A stretch of 32,540 nt of DNA from Evansella sp. AB-P1 (GCF_029688925.1 NZ_JARUKY010000033.1:1-32540), one strand, 5' to 3'. Positions 15,300 to 25,800 are shown, numbered from the stretch's first letter. Program-made: numbers and translations. Notes: generated by a model not told the origin, from the sequence alone.

Positions 15300-15527
15300 T
15301 TATCGTTGCGGTTCCGGACTACGTTCAAGCTCTTCATCAGGTTTAAACAAGATTGAAATACAATATAACCCTGCCAATCCTACGAGGGCATAGATGAAAC
15401 GGGAAAATCCAGCTGCTTGACCACCAAATATTGCTGCAACAAGATCAAATCGGAAAAAACCAATTAACCCCCAGTTAACAGCACCGATAATGGCTAAGAC
15501 TAATGCAGTACGTTGGATTCCACTCAT
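15300..15527 (-). CDS. yuzA: DUF378 membrane protein, YuzA-like
   Basis: A 75-aa protein with two membrane segments (about residues 8-26 and 40-60). The family landmark AIIGAVNWGLIG is in the first and ALVGLAGLY in the second; the C-terminus is charged. This is the DUF378 family of unknown function; B. subtilis yuzA lies in the same place between yugI and yugJ. Strong Shine-Dalgarno AAGGAGGTGAGG before the ATG. It is divergent from yugJ. Confidence 0.9.
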   Translation of the reverse strand: MSGIQRTALVLAIIGAVNWGLIGFFRFDLVAAIFGGQAAGFSRFIYALVGLAGLYCISILFKPDEELERSPEPQR

Positions 15528-15746
15528 GGACTCCTCACCTCCTTATAAGGGGTAAAGTCATGTTCTGTATAGAAGCTCATTACATGCTCCTAATCATAGG
15601 ATGATAAAAGTACAATCGTATTATTCATTCAATAAAAAAAAAGAAATTAAAATAGGAAATACTTTGCTTTTAAAGGATAGTATAAGAGATAATACACATA
15701 ACGAATAACATAAATTTACCATTTTATAATTGAAGGGAAGTTTGTC

Positions 15747-16913
15747 ATGGATAATTTTATCTATTATAATCCAACACGGCTAATTTTTGGTCGAAATCAG
15801 GTGCAAGAACATCTAGTTAATCAATTGCGACCATTAGGTAAGAAGGTTCTTCTCGTATATGGTGGTGGAAGTATAAAGGCAAATGGCTTATATAATGAAG
15901 TTCTTTCAATATTATCTGATGGGGATTTTATTGTTTATGAGCTACCAGGAGTTGAACCAAATCCAAGATTAACAACAGTATATAAAGGTGTTAATATATG
16001 TAAAAACGAAAAAATAGATGTATTGCTTGCAGTCGGTGGGGGAAGTGTTATTGACTGTACGAAGGCAATTGCAGCAGGTGCAAAATATAATGGAGATGCA
16101 TGGGATTTTATTACAAAAAAAGCTCCAGTGCAATCTGCTCTACCTTTTGGAACTATTTTAACATTAGCTGCTACAGGTTCTGAAATGAATGCAGGTTCTG
16201 TTATAACAAACTGGGAAACGCAGGAAAAATATGGGTGGGGTAGTCCATATACATATCCAAAGTTTTCTATATTAGATCCAATAAACACATTAACGGTTCC
16301 AAAAAACCATACGGTTTACGGTATCGTTGACATGATGACACATGTTTTTGAGCAATATTTTCATAAACAGACGAACACACAAGTTCAAGAATATATGTGT
16401 GAGGCAGTATTGAAAGCAGTGATTGAGGCTGGACCAAAGCTTGTGAACAATTTAAATGACCTAGAATTACGAAAAACTATACTTTATTCAGGGACAATTG
16501 CACTTAATGGTATGCTACAAATGGGAGTACGAGGGGATTGGGCTTCCCATAATATCGAGCATGCAGTTTCAGCAGTTTATGATATCCCACATGCGGGAGG
16601 TCTTGCAATCTTATTTCCGCAATGGATGCGTTACCACCTTGATAAAGGGGAGACAAAACTATACAATCTGGCTGTCCGAGTTTGGGGTGTGAACCCTGAA
16701 GGGAAATCAAATGCAGAGGTAGCGGAGGAAGGAATTAAGGAATTAGAGAAATTTTGGTCCTTGATTGGTGCCCCTAATCGCTTAGCTGATTATGAAATTG
16801 ATGATAGTAAATTAGAGATAATTGCAGATAAAGCAATGATCAATGGTGAGTTCGGTAATTTTAATAAATTGAATAAACAAGATGTGATTCAAATTTTAAA
16901 TGCAAGCCTGTAA
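15747..16913 (+). CDS. yugJ: Iron-dependent alcohol dehydrogenase (YugJ/BDH type)
   Basis: A 388-aa group III iron alcohol dehydrogenase. The NAD(P) region [16 protein letters not shown] lies near residue 95, the linker [13 protein letters not shown] follows, and metal ligands are seen in [11 protein letters not shown] and in [20 protein letters not shown]. Such enzymes reduce butyraldehyde and related aldehydes with NADH or NADPH, a fermentative sink for reducing power. B. subtilis has two copies here (yugJ and yugK); this genome shows one before pgi. GAAGGGA precedes the ATG. Confidence 0.92.
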   Translation: MDNFIYYNPTRLIFGRNQVQEHLVNQLRPLGKKVLLVYGGGSIKANGLYNEVLSILSDGDFIVYELPGVEPNPRLTTVYKGVNICKNEKIDVLLAVGGGSVIDCTKAIAAGAKYNGDAWDFITKKAPVQSALPFGTILTLAATGSEMNAGSVITNWETQEKYGWGSPYTYPKFSILDPINTLTVPKNHTVYGIVDMMTHVFEQYFHKQTNTQVQEYMCEAVLKAVIEAGPKLVNNLNDLELRKTILYSGTIALNGMLQMGVRGDWASHNIEHAVSAVYDIPHAGGLAILFPQWMRYHLDKGETKLYNLAVRVWGVNPEGKSNAEVAEEGIKELEKFWSLIGAPNRLADYEIDDSKLEIIADKAMINGEFGNFNKLNKQDVIQILNASL

Positions 16914-16932
16914 AAAGATATTGTTTATAATT

Positions 16933-16958
16933 AGCATATGTGGAATAATTTATATGCT
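16933..16958. repeat. Inverted repeat between yugJ and pgi
   Basis: AGCATAT and ATATGCT are separated by 12 nt in the 105-bp gap. There is no T run, so it is a poor terminator. It could be a weak operator or a processing hairpin. Confidence 0.35.
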
Positions 16959-17018
16959 GTAATATTTAGTTCATTTAAAATAATAAAAAATCATTGAATA
17001 AATTAAGGAGGAGTAGGA

Positions 17019-18374
17019 ATGGAAAAATTAATGTTTGATTATTCAAAAGCTTCATCCTTTGTTTCAAAGCATGAAATTGATTATATGACTGATTTAGTGA
17101 AATCATCCCATGATGCAATTCACAATGGTACAGGTGCAGGAAATGATTTTTTAGGGTGGGTTGATTTACCGATAAATTATAACAAAGAAGAATTTTCAAG
17201 AATACAGAAGGCAGCAAAGAAAATAAAATCTGACTCTGAAGTATTAATAGTAATTGGTATTGGTGGCTCTTATCTTGGAGCAAGAGCTGCAATTGAAGCA
17301 CTACAACATTCTTTCTACAATGTTTTGGAAAAAGGAAGTCGTAAAACACCACAAATTTTCTTTGTAGGAAATAATATTAGCTCTACATATGTAAGTCATC
17401 TATTGCAGGTAATTGATGGTAAGGATGTTTCCATAAACGTCATTTCAAAGTCTGGAACGACAACAGAACCCGCAATCGCATTTCGAATATTCCGTGACTA
17501 CGTAGAAAAAAAGTACGGTGTAGAAGAAGCAAGAAAAAGAATTTACGCAACAACAGATAAGGAAAAGGGGGCTTTAAAGCAATTAGCTACTGATGAAGGC
17601 TATGAATCATTTGATATACCTGATGACGTTGGTGGACGCTTTTCCGTTTTAACAGCTGTTGGACTATTACCAATTGCAGCTGCTGGATTGGATATTATGT
17701 CTATGATGAACGGAGCGGCTGATGCTAGAGAAAGTTATAGTCATCCTAGTCTTGCCGAGAACGAAGCTTATCAATATGCAGCAGTAAGAAACGTACTATA
17801 TAATAAAGGGAAATCAATTGAACTAATGGTTAACTATGAACCAGCACTCCACTTCGTTTCAGAATGGTGGAAGCAGTTGTATGGTGAAAGTGAAGGTAAG
17901 GATCAAAAGGGAATCTTTCCAGCAGCAGTTGATTTCTCAACCGATCTTCATTCTATGGGGCAATATGTTCAAGATGGACGTAGAAACTTATTTGAAACAG
18001 TTCTTAATGTAGAATCTGCGCAAGAAGAGTTGACCATTCAAGAAACAGAAAACGATTTAGACGGTTTAAATTACTTGGCAGGAAAGACAATGGATTTCGT
18101 GAATAAAAAAGCTTGTGAAGGAACAATGCTGGCCCACTTAGATGGTGGTGTCCCAAATTTAATTGTGAACATACCTGAGCTAAACGAATATCATTTCGGT
18201 TATTTAGTCTATTTTTTTGAAAAAGCTTGCGCAATGAGTGGTTACCTATTAGGGGTGAATCCATTTGATCAACCAGGTGTAGAAGCATATAAGAAAAATA
18301 TGTTTGCTCTCCTAGGAAAACCAGGTTTTGAAGAGCAGAAAGCTGCATTAGAACGTAGGTTAATGGAAAAATAA
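17019..18374 (+). CDS. pgi: Glucose-6-phosphate isomerase
   Basis: A 451-aa protein, the normal Bacillus Pgi length. It interconverts glucose 6-phosphate and fructose 6-phosphate in the cytoplasm. Family signatures are present: [16 protein letters not shown], the phosphate-binding [30 protein letters not shown], and near the C-terminus [17 protein letters not shown]. The start ATG is preceded by AAGGAGGAG. Gene order yugJ-pgi-yugN agrees with the yug locus of B. subtilis. It has its own terminator. Confidence 0.97.
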   Translation: MEKLMFDYSKASSFVSKHEIDYMTDLVKSSHDAIHNGTGAGNDFLGWVDLPINYNKEEFSRIQKAAKKIKSDSEVLIVIGIGGSYLGARAAIEALQHSFYNVLEKGSRKTPQIFFVGNNISSTYVSHLLQVIDGKDVSINVISKSGTTTEPAIAFRIFRDYVEKKYGVEEARKRIYATTDKEKGALKQLATDEGYESFDIPDDVGGRFSVLTAVGLLPIAAAGLDIMSMMNGAADARESYSHPSLAENEAYQYAAVRNVLYNKGKSIELMVNYEPALHFVSEWWKQLYGESEGKDQKGIFPAAVDFSTDLHSMGQYVQDGRRNLFETVLNVESAQEELTIQETENDLDGLNYLAGKTMDFVNKKACEGTMLAHLDGGVPNLIVNIPELNEYHFGYLVYFFEKACAMSGYLLGVNPFDQPGVEAYKKNMFALLGKPGFEEQKAALERRLMEK

Positions 18375-18399
18375 ATATTCATGTATCTTAATATGAATG

Positions 18400-18430
18400 A
18401 GACCTTTTATTTTGTAAAAGGTCTTTTTTT
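18400..18430 (+). terminator. pgi terminator
   Basis: GACCTTTTA / TAAAAGGTC, 9-bp stem with 5-nt loop, followed by seven Ts. Confidence 0.88.
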
Positions 18431-18494
18431 AATAGAATTTCTAACTTAAGGTTATCCTAATCTATAAGGAAAAAAATGTGGTGGAGGGAGATTA

Positions 18495-18905
18495 ATGATT
18501 GAAGTTCAATCTGCATTAGAAAACAAGGAATATCAGCTTTACGAATTAGAAAAGAAATTAAAGCCATTAGGATATGTCATTGGTGGTGGATGGGAATACG
18601 ACCATGGATACTTTGATCACAAAATTGAAGAAGGTGGAGAATATCTCTACGTTCGATTACCCTTTACAGCAATTGATGGGGAATTAGACACAAGAGGAGT
18701 ACATGTTAAATTAGGTCGTCCTTTTTTATTAGCCCATCAATATGAAAGTGGATTAGATCATGATAATGAAGAAGATCCTAATCCACTATTCAATCAGTTT
18801 GCTGCTCCTGATAATCCTGATGCAATATTTCCAGCAGAATGGATTGCAACAGGGAAAGAATACATTAGAGAGCTAGAACAAGTGATTTTATTTGAAATGA
18901 GCTAA
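18495..18905 (+). CDS. yugN: YugN-like family protein
   Basis: A 136-aa protein of the YugN-like family, function unknown. Recognised by position between pgi and yugO and by features such as LKPLGYVIGGGWEYDHGYFD, EYLYVRLPF and an acidic stretch ending in PAEWIATGKEY. No signal peptide or membrane segment, so probably cytoplasmic. Shine-Dalgarno GGAGGGAG precedes the ATG. Its stop lies one base from the stop of the convergent yugO gene, with no terminator between them. Confidence 0.85.
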   Translation: MIEVQSALENKEYQLYELEKKLKPLGYVIGGGWEYDHGYFDHKIEEGGEYLYVRLPFTAIDGELDTRGVHVKLGRPFLLAHQYESGLDHDNEEDPNPLFNQFAAPDNPDAIFPAEWIATGKEYIRELEQVILFEMS

Positions 18906-18906
18906 G

Positions 18907-19905
18907 TTATCTTCTATAAAAAATTAACTGATCCCCTATAAGTAATTGGGAGCCTTTTGATGGATGCAAAATAGTTTGGTTATCACGACGGATACCCATG
19001 AGAAAGGAATCCTTTGTTTGGCAGTCCTCAATGGCTCTTTCAAAGCTTTCATTAATTAAGTCAGTAGGAACAGCTTTGAAATATAAGTGTTCCTCTTTTC
19101 CACGGTTTAGCATTTGGAATATCACATCAGTCATTCCGTGGTTAATAATTCCATTCATCAAAAGCTTACTTACATAGTTGGAGCTTTGAATAATCTCATC
19201 TGCTCCTGCTCTTTCAGCATTTTTTATCTGTGAATCTGTCATGATTTCTACGATTGCATAAATGTTACTATTTAGTCCTTTTACAGTCAGTAATGATAAG
19301 ACAGTATTTGCATCGGCAGACTTTTCATCAATATGATGGTTTGAAGTAATAATTACTGTTCGTCCTTCTTTTACATTTGCCCTTCTAAACGTCTCATCAA
19401 CAGTAGGAGAGCCTTTAATAAACGTGACCCTCTTAAAATGCTCTGGTTTTTTTTGTAATGTTTCATCTATTAAAACAATGTCCTGATTTTTATTGATTTG
19501 TTGGATTTGATGTATGAGGTGGTCACTTCGTTCGTTCCAACCTACAATAATAACGTGTTCATGCTTGTGATAATTCGTTCCACCTTCATCCCGTTCTTGC
19601 TTAGATAATATCGTGGAGCTAGCGAGATTGGTAATAAAAAATGAAAATAAAGCTATGCCAGATATGATAAGCACCATTCCTAAAAAACGCCCAAATACGG
19701 TTTCTGGTACAAAATCTCCATAACCTACAGTAGAAATAGTAACGACTCCCCACCAAACACCATCATAAATAGTAGGAAAAGCATCAGGTTCAATAACATG
19801 AATAATTCCTCCAATAATAAATACAAATAAAAAAACGATGGCTGTCATTTTTAAAAGGGAATGTAATTTACTGTATGAATGTAATATAAAGTCAAATCGG
19901 TACAT
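18907..19905 (-). CDS. yugO: Two-helix potassium channel with RCK domain (YugO-like)
   Basis: A 332-aa channel subunit. A first membrane helix (about 18-38), pore helix with selectivity filter TVGYGD (near residue 60) and second helix (about 75-97) are followed by a cytoplasmic RCK/TrkA-N domain starting at HVIIVGWNERSD and a C-terminal TrkA-C-like part. This is the MthK-like topology of B. subtilis YugO, the channel that releases potassium in biofilm electrical signalling. A GAAGGAGA lies about 12 nt before the ATG, a somewhat long spacing. In B. subtilis yugO follows mstX; here no mstX is seen, but a 52-aa membrane protein gene lies divergently upstream. Confidence 0.92.
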   Translation of the reverse strand: MYRFDFILHSYSKLHSLLKMTAIVFLFVFIIGGIIHVIEPDAFPTIYDGVWWGVVTISTVGYGDFVPETVFGRFLGMVLIISGIALFSFFITNLASSTILSKQERDEGGTNYHKHEHVIIVGWNERSDHLIHQIQQINKNQDIVLIDETLQKKPEHFKRVTFIKGSPTVDETFRRANVKEGRTVIITSNHHIDEKSADANTVLSLLTVKGLNSNIYAIVEIMTDSQIKNAERAGADEIIQSSNYVSKLLMNGIINHGMTDVIFQMLNRGKEEHLYFKAVPTDLINESFERAIEDCQTKDSFLMGIRRDNQTILHPSKGSQLLIGDQLIFYRR

Positions 19906-20011
19906 ATAGTAGTGTCATCTCCTTCAAACTTCTATCTCCATTATGGACAAAACGTAGTGCATCTCATTCATATTTTTGTTACGATAGGAAGGATGAAAGG
20001 GGAGGGAACAA

Positions 20012-20170
20012 TTGGCACAAGCAATTATATTTGCAATTACAATTTTTATTGGTTGGATAGTTTTTGATGCAGTAAAAAATAAAAAAGTAATTAAAGAAAA
20101 TGTTTTATCAGGACTAATCACAGCTCTCATTGCTGGAATTGCATGGTACATTTTATTTATTATATTTTAA
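20012..20170 (+). CDS. 52-aa membrane protein with TTG start
   Basis: TTG preceded by GGGGAGGG at 5 nt spacing opens a 52-codon frame ending at TAA 20168-20170. The product starts MAQAIIFAITIFIGWIVFDA, has a basic middle (VKNKKVIKEN) and a second hydrophobic segment (SGLITALIAGIAWYILFIIF). Two spans with a positively charged loop are the mark of a genuine small membrane protein. It is divergent from yugO and could share regulation with the channel or assist it. I do not recognise a named family. Confidence 0.7.
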   Translation: MAQAIIFAITIFIGWIVFDAVKNKKVIKENVLSGLITALIAGIAWYILFIIF

Positions 20171-20228
20171 ATCAATCTGTCAAAATGAAAGTATAAAACA
20201 CGTTTCGACACTTTATTATAAAAAAAGG

Positions 20229-20257
20229 TTGCTTTGTCCATTTCATCACGTTATAAT
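20229..20257 (+). promoter_or_regulatory. Promoter of tRNA-Ala
   Basis: TTGCTT and TATAAT separated by 17 nt, 41 nt before the mature tRNA 5' end: a good sigma-A promoter. Confidence 0.7.
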
Positions 20258-20297
20258 CTTTATTAATGTGAGATTACATTACATGAACAAAATCTCA

Positions 20298-20373
20298 GGG
20301 GCATTAGCTCAGCTGGGAGAGCGCTACGCTGGCAGCGTAGAGGTCAGCGGTTCGATCCCGCTATGCTCCACCA
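20298..20373 (+). tRNA. tRNA-Ala (GGC)
   Basis: A 76-nt cloverleaf with anticodon GGC in loop CTGGCAG, acceptor GGGGCAT pairing with ATGCTCC including the G3:U70 alanine identity pair, and encoded CCA. It is a solitary tRNA gene with its own promoter and terminator. Solitary tRNAs are frequent integration targets, but no integrase is seen nearby. Confidence 0.95.
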
Positions 20374-20455
20374 AATGAAATAAAGATATAAACAAAAGTT
20401 TAGTGAGTACCAACTCACAAAAACTAAATAATATCAAAACGTTACATATGTGTAT

Positions 20456-20503
20456 AACGACGCAGTTTTTCGCCTAAGCGAGGAGTTGTGTCGTTTTTTT
20501 ATT
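20456..20503 (+). terminator. Terminator after tRNA-Ala
   Basis: AACGACGCA / TGTGTCGTT hairpin (two G:T or mismatched positions near the loop) followed by seven Ts, about 80 nt after the tRNA. Confidence 0.75.
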
Positions 20504-20736
20504 GTCCATTACATATACTCCCACATCACCGTTCAACGTCATTCACTGAGTCATTCCATAAGTTTACTTACACAAATGTTACGTACTTCGACAAAAGTAA
20601 AGACGTAGTGTTAATAAAGATAAATTTTTGCGATTGCCCAGGAAATAAACAGGCTTAGGAAGTACTAACCAGGCACTGTCTAATCAAATAGCCATTAAGT
20701 CATATTTCCCAAAAAATACTTAAACAAAGGATGAAA

Positions 20737-20769
20737 TGTATCTGTTTATATGACTTTGTATCTGTTTAT
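20737..20769. promoter_or_regulatory. 13-bp direct repeats at 20-bp spacing, candidate AraC-type operator
   Basis: TGTATCTGTTTAT occurs exactly twice, starting at 20737 and 20757. Direct repeats two helical turns apart are the usual site form for AraC-family proteins, and the AraC-type gene starts about 190 bp downstream. The rest of the gap 20504-20956 shows no gene. Confidence 0.45.
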
Positions 20770-20956
20770 TTTTATTTTGAAGGGATTTAAAACTTTAATA
20801 TTGAAGACATGTATTAACAAAATTAATAATATTAAAAATAGTCAAAATATTTATTGAGAAAAGATATTTATACTAATTATGATTCGTAGTTGATGGTATC
20901 GAAAAAAGTGATGAAGGGAGTAATGAAAAATTAAAAAGAGTTGGTATAGTCACACA

Positions 20957-22390
20957 TTGTATATTTATATTCTCATATTTTTGGTTACCGTGTTTTTTTT
21001 ATTTTTATCATCCTTTTATCTTGTAAAAATACATTATGCAGATATAGAAGTTAGTTGGCTGAATTATCTAATTATTATGGGGGCTTTTTATATTGTTATC
21101 TTGTGCTTAGGAATTTTTTTAATTGCATATATCACTAAGAAAAGGTATCAATCGTTACTTCGAAAGTTACATCAAGAAAGAAACCTAAAAAATAGATATC
21201 ATTTTTATGAATGGATTACAGGGGGATTATTTTTAGATTCAGATCATTGGAAACAAGAAATAAAAGATTTAGGTTTTATTAAAAGCGCTTCCGTTTTTAG
21301 TGCATTTATAATTGAAATAGATCAGTATCATCAATTTGGAAGTGTATATACTAAAAAAAATCAATGTATTTTCAAGAAAAGCATAACAACTATTTTGGAA
21401 CAACAATTTGATCAGGAGGCAATTGTTTTATGGTCGGAATGGACATCCTTTAAACAATTAAGTGCTGTTATTACTAGCAGAGACAAAACATTTCCCTTGC
21501 ATAAGGTGTTAGTTGAGTATATTAGAAAGATAAATGTTGATTTTCCATTTACGGTTACTATAGGTCTTAGTAGAACGGCCAAAGAGTATGACAACGTTCA
21601 CTTTTGTTATCATGAAGCGACACAAGCAATTGAATATAAAGGAGGTAAAGGTAATAATCGTTTAATTGTATTTGATGATTGTATGTTAAAGAGACAGGAC
21701 AAAATATTTAATTTTTTTGAAACACTTCGTGTAATTGGATATTGCTTTAGAAACATGGATTCAAAGTGGAGAACAATATACTTGGAATTTTTCAACGAAC
21801 TTAAGACAGAACTTCTCCCACAATCTGACTTATATTATTTGTTTAACTATTTAATTTCTTGTTTAGATCAAGAGATTAATAGTTTAGCACCGGAATATAA
21901 AAAGCTATGGAATGGGCATACAAAACCGAAGTTAATGAAGCTATTAGACACAACAGAAACCATTACCGATATTAAAGATGCATCCTATTGTTTATTAAAT
22001 GAGTTGCAGGAAAAGTTTGAGGAACAGGATGAACAGAATAGCTACCACACTCTTATTTATGCAATTCGTGCTTATATTGAGAACAATTATAATGATTCAA
22101 ATTTATCTCTTACATTAATTAGCGAACATTTTGGTATAAAGGCTAAATATTTAAGCAAATTATTTAAAAAGGAGTTCGGCATAAAATATGTAGATTTTTT
22201 AATAGATTTAAGAATAATTGCTGCGAAAGAGTTGTTAACAAATACAAATATGTCTTTACAGATAATTGCTGAAAAGGTTGGCTATTCAAGTGCGATATCC
22301 TTCAGCCGTACATTTAAAAAAGTAGTTGGTATATCACCTGGAGAATATCGTGAAGACCCTATTAAAACGGATTTATCTAAACCTTCTTAG
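20957..22390 (+). CDS. Membrane-bound AraC/XylS family regulator
   Basis: A 477-aa protein with two membrane helices (about 1-23 and 36-60), a central region that resembles a degenerate GGDEF/PucR-linker domain (VTIGLSRTAKEYDNVHFCYHEATQAIEYK-like, about 95-235, written here only in part) and a C-terminal pair of AraC helix-turn-helices (about 368-465; LISEHFGIKAKYLSKLFKKE and IIAEKVGYSSAISFSRTFKK). Its layout recalls YesS of B. subtilis, which controls rhamnogalacturonan use, and a rhamnogalacturonan lyase gene follows. The TTG start has no ribosome binding site. Removing one A from the run at 20926-20930 would join the frame to an ATG at 20923 (MKIKKSWYSHTL), so the 5' end may be frameshifted or misassembled. 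Confidence 0.8.
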   Translation: MYIYILIFLVTVFFLFLSSFYLVKIHYADIEVSWLNYLIIMGAFYIVILCLGIFLIAYITKKRYQSLLRKLHQERNLKNRYHFYEWITGGLFLDSDHWKQEIKDLGFIKSASVFSAFIIEIDQYHQFGSVYTKKNQCIFKKSITTILEQQFDQEAIVLWSEWTSFKQLSAVITSRDKTFPLHKVLVEYIRKINVDFPFTVTIGLSRTAKEYDNVHFCYHEATQAIEYKGGKGNNRLIVFDDCMLKRQDKIFNFFETLRVIGYCFRNMDSKWRTIYLEFFNELKTELLPQSDLYYLFNYLISCLDQEINSLAPEYKKLWNGHTKPKLMKLLDTTETITDIKDASYCLLNELQEKFEEQDEQNSYHTLIYAIRAYIENNYNDSNLSLTLISEHFGIKAKYLSKLFKKEFGIKYVDFLIDLRIIAAKELLTNTNMSLQIIAEKVGYSSAISFSRTFKKVVGISPGEYREDPIKTDLSKPS

Positions 22391-22420
22391 ATTTTGAAAT
22401 TAATATGCTGATGATCTAAT

Positions 22421-22470
22421 AGATCTTATTCTAGGAATGCTACTAGAGTAAGATCTTCTTTTGTCTTTAT
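22421..22470 (+). terminator. Terminator of the AraC-type gene
   Basis: AGATCTTATTCTAG / CTAGAGTAAGATCT, 14-bp stem with one G:T pair, followed by TCTTTTGTCTTT. Confidence 0.75.
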
Positions 22471-22593
22471 TAGTTATGGCTGCATGTTGTTTTCAAAACT
22501 AGTAGGAAAACTGTTTGTTAGTAGAAAGATGTTTAGTTGTATTTAAAACAACGAATGCAACAGTAAAAAGAAATAAGTTTATTAGACGATATA

Positions 22594-22671
22594 TGTTTAT
22601 TGAGATAGTTCTTAAAAGTAGATAACATTCAAATATACAACGAAAACAAATATAAACAAATCAAAACAAAT
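22594..22671. promoter_or_regulatory. Candidate operator region of the lyase gene: three phased AAACAAAT repeats
   Basis: AAACAAAT occurs at 22644, 22654 and 22664, spaced exactly 10 bp, so all three face the same side of the helix. A TGTTTAT at 22594-22600 and its inverse ATAAACA at 22652-22658 repeat part of the motif found upstream of the AraC-type gene. The remaining gap 22471-22802 holds no gene. Confidence 0.4.
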
Positions 22672-22802
22672 GTTGATGTTGTTGTTTTGCTTTGTTTAAT
22701 TACATCATGAATCTACTTATTTAAAATGATGTTTTTGAATGGGGAGGTGAAGGATTTAACTGATACAAAAAATACTATTAAACGAATGGAGGTAAATATT
22801 AT

Positions 22803-25800
22803 ATGGGAAGTAAAAAGTTCACTAAAGTTGTATTAGCATTGATATTAGCACTTAGCACCTTCAATTTAGCTGTCTTTAGTAATGATGAGGTGAATTCTGA
22901 AGATTCAAGTTTAGAGGAATTGACTTATTTGTTTGATTTTGGACCAGGGCCAACGGAAGAAGGGTATATCGGGGTATCCTGTAATGAACTCTATTCACCA
23001 TCTAAAGGATATGGTTTACTTTCTTCTGTTGATGGTAGAGACCGAAGTGGACAGTTTAATAATATGAAGAGAGATTTCTGTGTAGGCGGTTCAAGCATAG
23101 GTTTCCAAGTAGATCTACCAAATGGTTTGTATAACGTAAACATTATCATGGGAGACCAAATAGCTTCTCAATCTTCAACAACGGTAACTGCTCAAGGAGA
23201 AGTTGTATTGGAAGGAGTAAGTGCTTCATCTGGGGAGTTTATTGAGGAAACTTTTGAAGTTGAGGTTACGGATGGACAGTTTAATGTACAACTAAATGGA
23301 AACACAGTGAGGCTTAATGGTCTTGAAATAGAACCTATCTGGAAGTTTGATTTCGGATCTGGGGATGTAGAATCTGGATTTATAGGAGTGACGTGTGAGG
23401 ATCTCTATGATGATGAAGTTGGCTATGGGTGGACTGATATAACTGGTATTGAAGCTGTAAATCAGGGAATATCTTCTGCTCTACTGAATGATTACTGTTC
23501 TGGAAACACATTTGGCTTTCAGGTGGATCTCCCTAATTCATATTATAATGTGAAAATTATCTCAGGGGATGAATCAAATGAAACGACTACTACGGTATTC
23601 GTAGAAGGAGAGGAAGTAGTAAATATCTCGGAAGAAGCGGGTAGCTATTCTGAAGACAGCTTTGATATAACTGTAGATAATGGTCATTTAAATATGGAGT
23701 TTATGGGGGATCCTGCTCGTGTAAACGGAATCATTATTACTCTAACGACTCCTGAAGAGGAAGAAATAAGAGTGGAGGCTCCAAGCTATAAGTTTGACTT
23801 TGGGACTGGTCCAACAGAGGAAGGATATATTGGACTTTCCTGTAATGAAATATATGATCCTTCTGTTGGCTATGGGTTCCTTTCATCCGTAGATGGTCGA
23901 GATCGTAGTCAACAGCTCAACGCATTAAGAAGAGATTTTTGTGTTGCCGGATCATCGTTAAGTTTTCAGGCTAATGTGCCAAACGGGTGGTACAATGTAA
24001 GTCTAATTATGGGTGACGAGATCGCTTCTCAATCTTCTACTACAGTAAGGATTCAAGAAGAAGTGGTCCTAGAGGGAGCAAGTGCCTCAGCAGGAAATTA
24101 TATCGATGAATCTTTCTATGTGAAAGTCGAGGATGGACAACTTTTACTTCAATTAAATGGAAACACTGTACGGTTAAATGCGTTACACATACAGCCTGTC
24201 TGGAAGTTTGACTTCGGTCCAGGACCTGTGGAGTCAGGTTTTGAAGGTATCATGTGTAATGAATTATATAGCTCTGAAACAGGTTATGGATGGACAGATG
24301 TATCTGGTATAGGGGGAGTTAATCAGGAAACAACGGACGTCCTATTAAGTAACTACTGTTACGGAGAGTCAATGAACTTCCAAGTAAACGTTCCAAACTC
24401 ACTTTACACAGTTACGGTTATGTCTGGAGATGCCAATGAGGATACAGCAACTACTGTAAAAGCTAATGGAGAGGAGATTGTCACTTTAACAGAGGAGACT
24501 GGAGTTTACTCTGAAGAGAGCTTTGATGTGAATGTTGAGGAAGAACAATTAAATATAGAATTTAGCGGTTCCCCTGCTCGCATTAATGCATTAATTATTG
24601 AGTCAAAGGTTGAAATAGAAGAAATTGAGTGGCGTGTGGATGAAGGTGTGGAGCTTGTTGACCTAGGTTCAAGTGTAATGCTTACCAACTCTGAAATATC
24701 TTTTACACTCACAAAAGGGAATGGTAGAATCCCATCTTTAAGAAAGAGAGGAGATTTTCAAGATACGAATCTCTTAGGTGGTCAAGGTGGGTACTACCAT
24801 CTCAATTATGTATTAGATGGGAACAGAAGAACGTACGGCGGTTCCGGAATGAGCTATCGTCTAGTATCACAGACGGATGATCGCATTGAAGTTGCTGTTT
24901 CAACAACTAACCCAGAAAGATTACCATTTGAGTTAGAATATCGCTATGTTTTGGAAGCGGATTCACCAGGTGTTTATGTTTATAGTATTTTTAAGTACCC
25001 CGAGCACATGCCAGATGGGATGGAAGTGGAGCAATCCAGGTACTCCTTCCGCGCGAATCCAACATTATTTAATCAGTATGGAATAGAGGATGATCACAAG
25101 GGTGATCGATTAGGTGAGTTCCCTCGTCCTCAAGATATAAGTGCTGGCCAAACGTTGATGGATGCTACTACGAGACTTCCAAATGGAGAAATATATACAA
25201 AATATAATCACGCAGTGCATATAGGAGACAATCGTGTCAACGGTATTTTTGGTGAAAATTTAGGGATTTCTGTTATTCGGACAAGTGATGAATATCTTGT
25301 TGGTGGACCGTCTAAACAGGAGTACTATATTGAACAAACTACCTCTACGCCAATGGTTCATTGGTATGAGCAAGTAAGACACTTCGGAGTACCTAACGTT
25401 GTACCTGAAAAAGGTTGGGAAAAAATCTATGGTCCATTTTTTGTTTATGTAAATGAGGGAGACGGTGTTGATGAACTTTGGAATGATGTGAAGGATAGGA
25501 CGGATCAAGAGCAAGAAAAGTGGCCGTACGCTTGGCTTGATGATCCGTTATATCAAGCAGACACTCGTGGTGAAGTTACAGGTAATTTAAACATTACAGA
25601 TGGATCTTCTCCTGAAGATGCTTGGGTCATTTTAGGGGAACAAGATATTAACTTCTATGAGCAAAATTTAGATTATTTATATTATACTAGAGCAGATTCA
25701 GATGGAAATTTTCATATTCCACATGTAAGAGCTGGTGAATACACCCTTTTTGCGTATGTGGATGGCGTTTTTGGTGAATTCCATTATGATGGAGTAAACG

